Below, piece after piece: positions 7,385-8,834 of a stretch of DNA of 8,834 nucleotides; position 1 is the stretch's first letter, and each line of letters starts with the position of its first letter. The notes below the pieces were generated by a model, which made no database searches, was not told the DNA's origin, and was given only the letters and a program-made list of their open reading frames with translations. Source of the stretch: Legionella genomosp. 1 (GTDB taxonomy: Bacteria; Pseudomonadota; Gammaproteobacteria; Legionellales; Legionellaceae); contig CAMBDN010000097.1 in the NCBI GenBank assembly GCA_945865355.1, forward strand, positions 1 through 8,834, given 5' to 3'. A program made the position numbers and the translations under genes.

Positions 7385-7412
7385 TTACAATACGTTCCTA
7401 ATAAACGATAAT
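7385..7412 (+). promoter_or_regulatory. Weak candidate promoter for dnaB
   Basis: GATAAT (7407-7412, 5 of 6 to the -10 consensus) lies 16 bp after TTACAA (7385-7390, poor -35). Transcription would start about 5 nt before the dnaB ATG at 7424, so the message would have almost no leader. An alternative pairing, TTGAGT (7378-7383) with TAATAA (7399-7404), has only a 15-bp spacer. The choice is uncertain. Confidence 0.25.
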
Positions 7413-7423
7413 TTGTTGGAACT

Positions 7424-8806
7424 ATGTTAGACCTGCAAACACGAAAAAAATCGGTGGATCCATTGAAAAAGCCACCACATTCGGCCGAAGCTGAACAGGC
7501 GATCATTGGTGGCTTGATGCTTGAAAACCAAGCTTGGGATAAAATTAGTTCGAAAGTATGTGGCGATGATTTTTACCGCACCGAACACCGGATCTTATTC
7601 CAAGCCATTCTTACCCTTGCTAATAAAAACCAACCCTTTGACGTAGTAACGCTACTAGATACCTTAAAGTCAAATAATGCGTTGGATGATGCGGGTGGCG
7701 AAGCCTACCTGTTCGAATTGGCCAATAATACCCCCAGTGTTGCTAACGTATCTGCGTATGCTGATATCGTTCGGGAAAAGTCAGTTCAGCGACAATTGAT
7801 TGCAGTTGCTACCGAAATAGCTGATTCCGCTTATAATCCTGGTAGTCGAGAAGTACCTGAGTTACTTGATTTTGCTGAAAGCAAGGTATTTGCCATTGCT
7901 GAACAAACGCCTTCTGATGGTGGCCCAGAAATTATTAAGTCTATTTTAGTGCGGGCGGTTGAGCGAATTGATGCGCTTTATCATAGTGGTGATTCTATTA
8001 CCGGTCTTGCTACGGGGCTTTCTGATCTGGATGAATTAACCTCCGGGTTGCAAAAATCTGATTTAGTCATCGTTGCGGGCCGCCCGTCGATGGGTAAGAC
8101 TACATTGGTTATGAATATTGCCGAACATGCTGCTATCAAAGCGAATAAACCGGTGTTGGTCTTTTCTATGGAAATGCCAGGTGATTCACTTGCCATGAGA
8201 ATGATGTCGTCATTAGGCCGGATTGATCAACATCGCATTCGTACTGGTAAGTTAGATGATGATGATTGGCCCAGAGTGACCTCTGCTGTACACATGTTAT
8301 CTGAAGCTCCGTTATTTATTGATGATTCAGCCGCACTCAGTCCTTCGGAAATGCGTGCTAGAGCACGGCGCTTAGTGAAAGAACATGGTCAATTAGGGCT
8401 AATTGTGGTCGACTATTTACAATTAATGAAAGTGCCAGGTTTTAAAGCCGATAATCGCACCGCTGAAATTTCAGAAATTTCGCGCAGCTTAAAATCACTC
8501 GCTAAAGAATTGCAGGTTCCGGTTATCGCATTGTCGCAGTTAAATCGTAGTTTGGAGCAGCGACAAGATAAGCGTCCGGTTATGTCGGACTTACGAGAAT
8601 CAGGGGCAATTGAGCAAGATGCGGATTTAATTTGTTTTATCTATCGTGATGAAGTGTATAACGAAGATAGTCCAGACAAGGGAACAGCAGAAATTATTAT
8701 TGCTAAACAGCGTAACGGTCCTATTGGCAAGGTTCGGGTTGCCTTTCTTGGTAAATATACTCGCTTCGAAGATTTGGCATTTAATGGATATCAAGGGGTA
8801 GATTGA
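7424..8806 (+). CDS. dnaB: Replicative DNA helicase DnaB
   Basis: DnaB is the hexameric 5'-3' helicase that unwinds DNA at the replication fork and recruits primase. The 460-residue protein is slightly shorter than E. coli DnaB (471). The N-terminal primase-interacting domain spans about 17-120 (PHSAEAEQAIIGGLM at its start), then a linker, then the RecA-like motor from about 190. Walker A is GRPSMGKT (219-226, K225). The catalytic glutamate is E250 in FSMEM. Walker B is LIVVD (326-330). SQLNRSLEQR (371-380) and SDLRESGAIEQDAD (388-401) are the conserved sensor and DNA-loop region, and KQRNGP (428-433) holds the arginine finger R430. No intein interrupts the motor domain. The ribosome binding site is poor (GGA, 4 nt before ATG). 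alr starts 1 nt after the stop, so the two are co-transcribed. rplI, often upstream of dnaB, is absent here. Confidence 0.98.
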   Translation: MLDLQTRKKSVDPLKKPPHSAEAEQAIIGGLMLENQAWDKISSKVCGDDFYRTEHRILFQAILTLANKNQPFDVVTLLDTLKSNNALDDAGGEAYLFELANNTPSVANVSAYADIVREKSVQRQLIAVATEIADSAYNPGSREVPELLDFAESKVFAIAEQTPSDGGPEIIKSILVRAVERIDALYHSGDSITGLATGLSDLDELTSGLQKSDLVIVAGRPSMGKTTLVMNIAEHAAIKANKPVLVFSMEMPGDSLAMRMMSSLGRIDQHRIRTGKLDDDDWPRVTSAVHMLSEAPLFIDDSAALSPSEMRARARRLVKEHGQLGLIVVDYLQLMKVPGFKADNRTAEISEISRSLKSLAKELQVPVIALSQLNRSLEQRQDKRPVMSDLRESGAIEQDADLICFIYRDEVYNEDSPDKGTAEIIIAKQRNGPIGKVRVAFLGKYTRFEDLAFNGYQGVD

Positions 8807-8807
8807 C

Positions 8808-8834
8808 GTGACAAGACCTACCCATGTTCATATC
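8808..8834 (+). CDS. alr: Alanine racemase, first nine codons (cut by window end)
   Basis: One base after the dnaB stop, a GTG opens a frame reading (M)TRPTHVHI up to the window edge. Alanine racemases commonly begin with a short S/T-R-P-T motif before the first barrel strand, and alr directly follows dnaB in E. coli. AAGGGG (8793-8798), inside the end of dnaB, lies 9 nt before the GTG as Shine-Dalgarno. The enzyme is PLP-dependent and makes D-alanine for peptidoglycan. Only nine codons are visible, so the call rests on context plus this short match. Confidence 0.7.

Overview
This window looks like the chromosome of a gammaproteobacterium. It carries seven core or recognisable genes: dusA, secA, mutT, zapD, a DUF2147 gene, dnaB and the first codons of alr. 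The order secA-mutT facing a convergent zapD is the arrangement known from E. coli, and dnaB followed at once by alr is also the E. coli order. One accessory gene, between dusA and secA, encodes a protein built like a secreted effector. This hints at a host-associated lineage such as the Legionellales/Coxiellaceae. That placement is inference from gene content, not a sequence match.

Layout. Bases 1-173 hold no supported gene but contain a good sigma-70 promoter for dusA (174-1166, +), a tRNA-dihydrouridine synthase. On the minus strand at 1229-2386 lies an effector-like gene. Its reading frame runs from a well-placed ribosome binding site at 2386 to the stop at 1229 and is broken once, by a TAA at 2240-2242. 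This leaves a 48-codon 5' piece and a 309-codon 3' piece. The 3' piece has a compact N-terminal domain with a possible Cys-His-Asp triad, a long Ala/Pro-rich linker and a C-terminal membrane segment. The 230-bp gap before secA contains a 65-bp layered palindrome. secA (2617-5313, +) and mutT (about 5371-5757, +) follow in tandem, then convergent zapD (5813-6559, -), whose promoter implies a leaderless mRNA. A divergent gap with another good promoter leads to a secreted DUF2147 protein (6771-7208, +). A roughly 215-bp gap with one doubtful lysine-rich mini-ORF precedes dnaB (7424-8806, +), and alr starts one base after it.

Functionally these are mostly unrelated housekeeping jobs: tRNA modification (DusA), protein export (SecA), nucleotide-pool cleaning (MutT), Z-ring bundling (ZapD), replication fork unwinding (DnaB) and peptidoglycan D-alanine supply (Alr). 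No tRNA, rRNA, CRISPR array, insertion sequence or convincing intrinsic terminator was seen. The part most worth a second look is the interrupted effector-like gene and the palindrome upstream of it.
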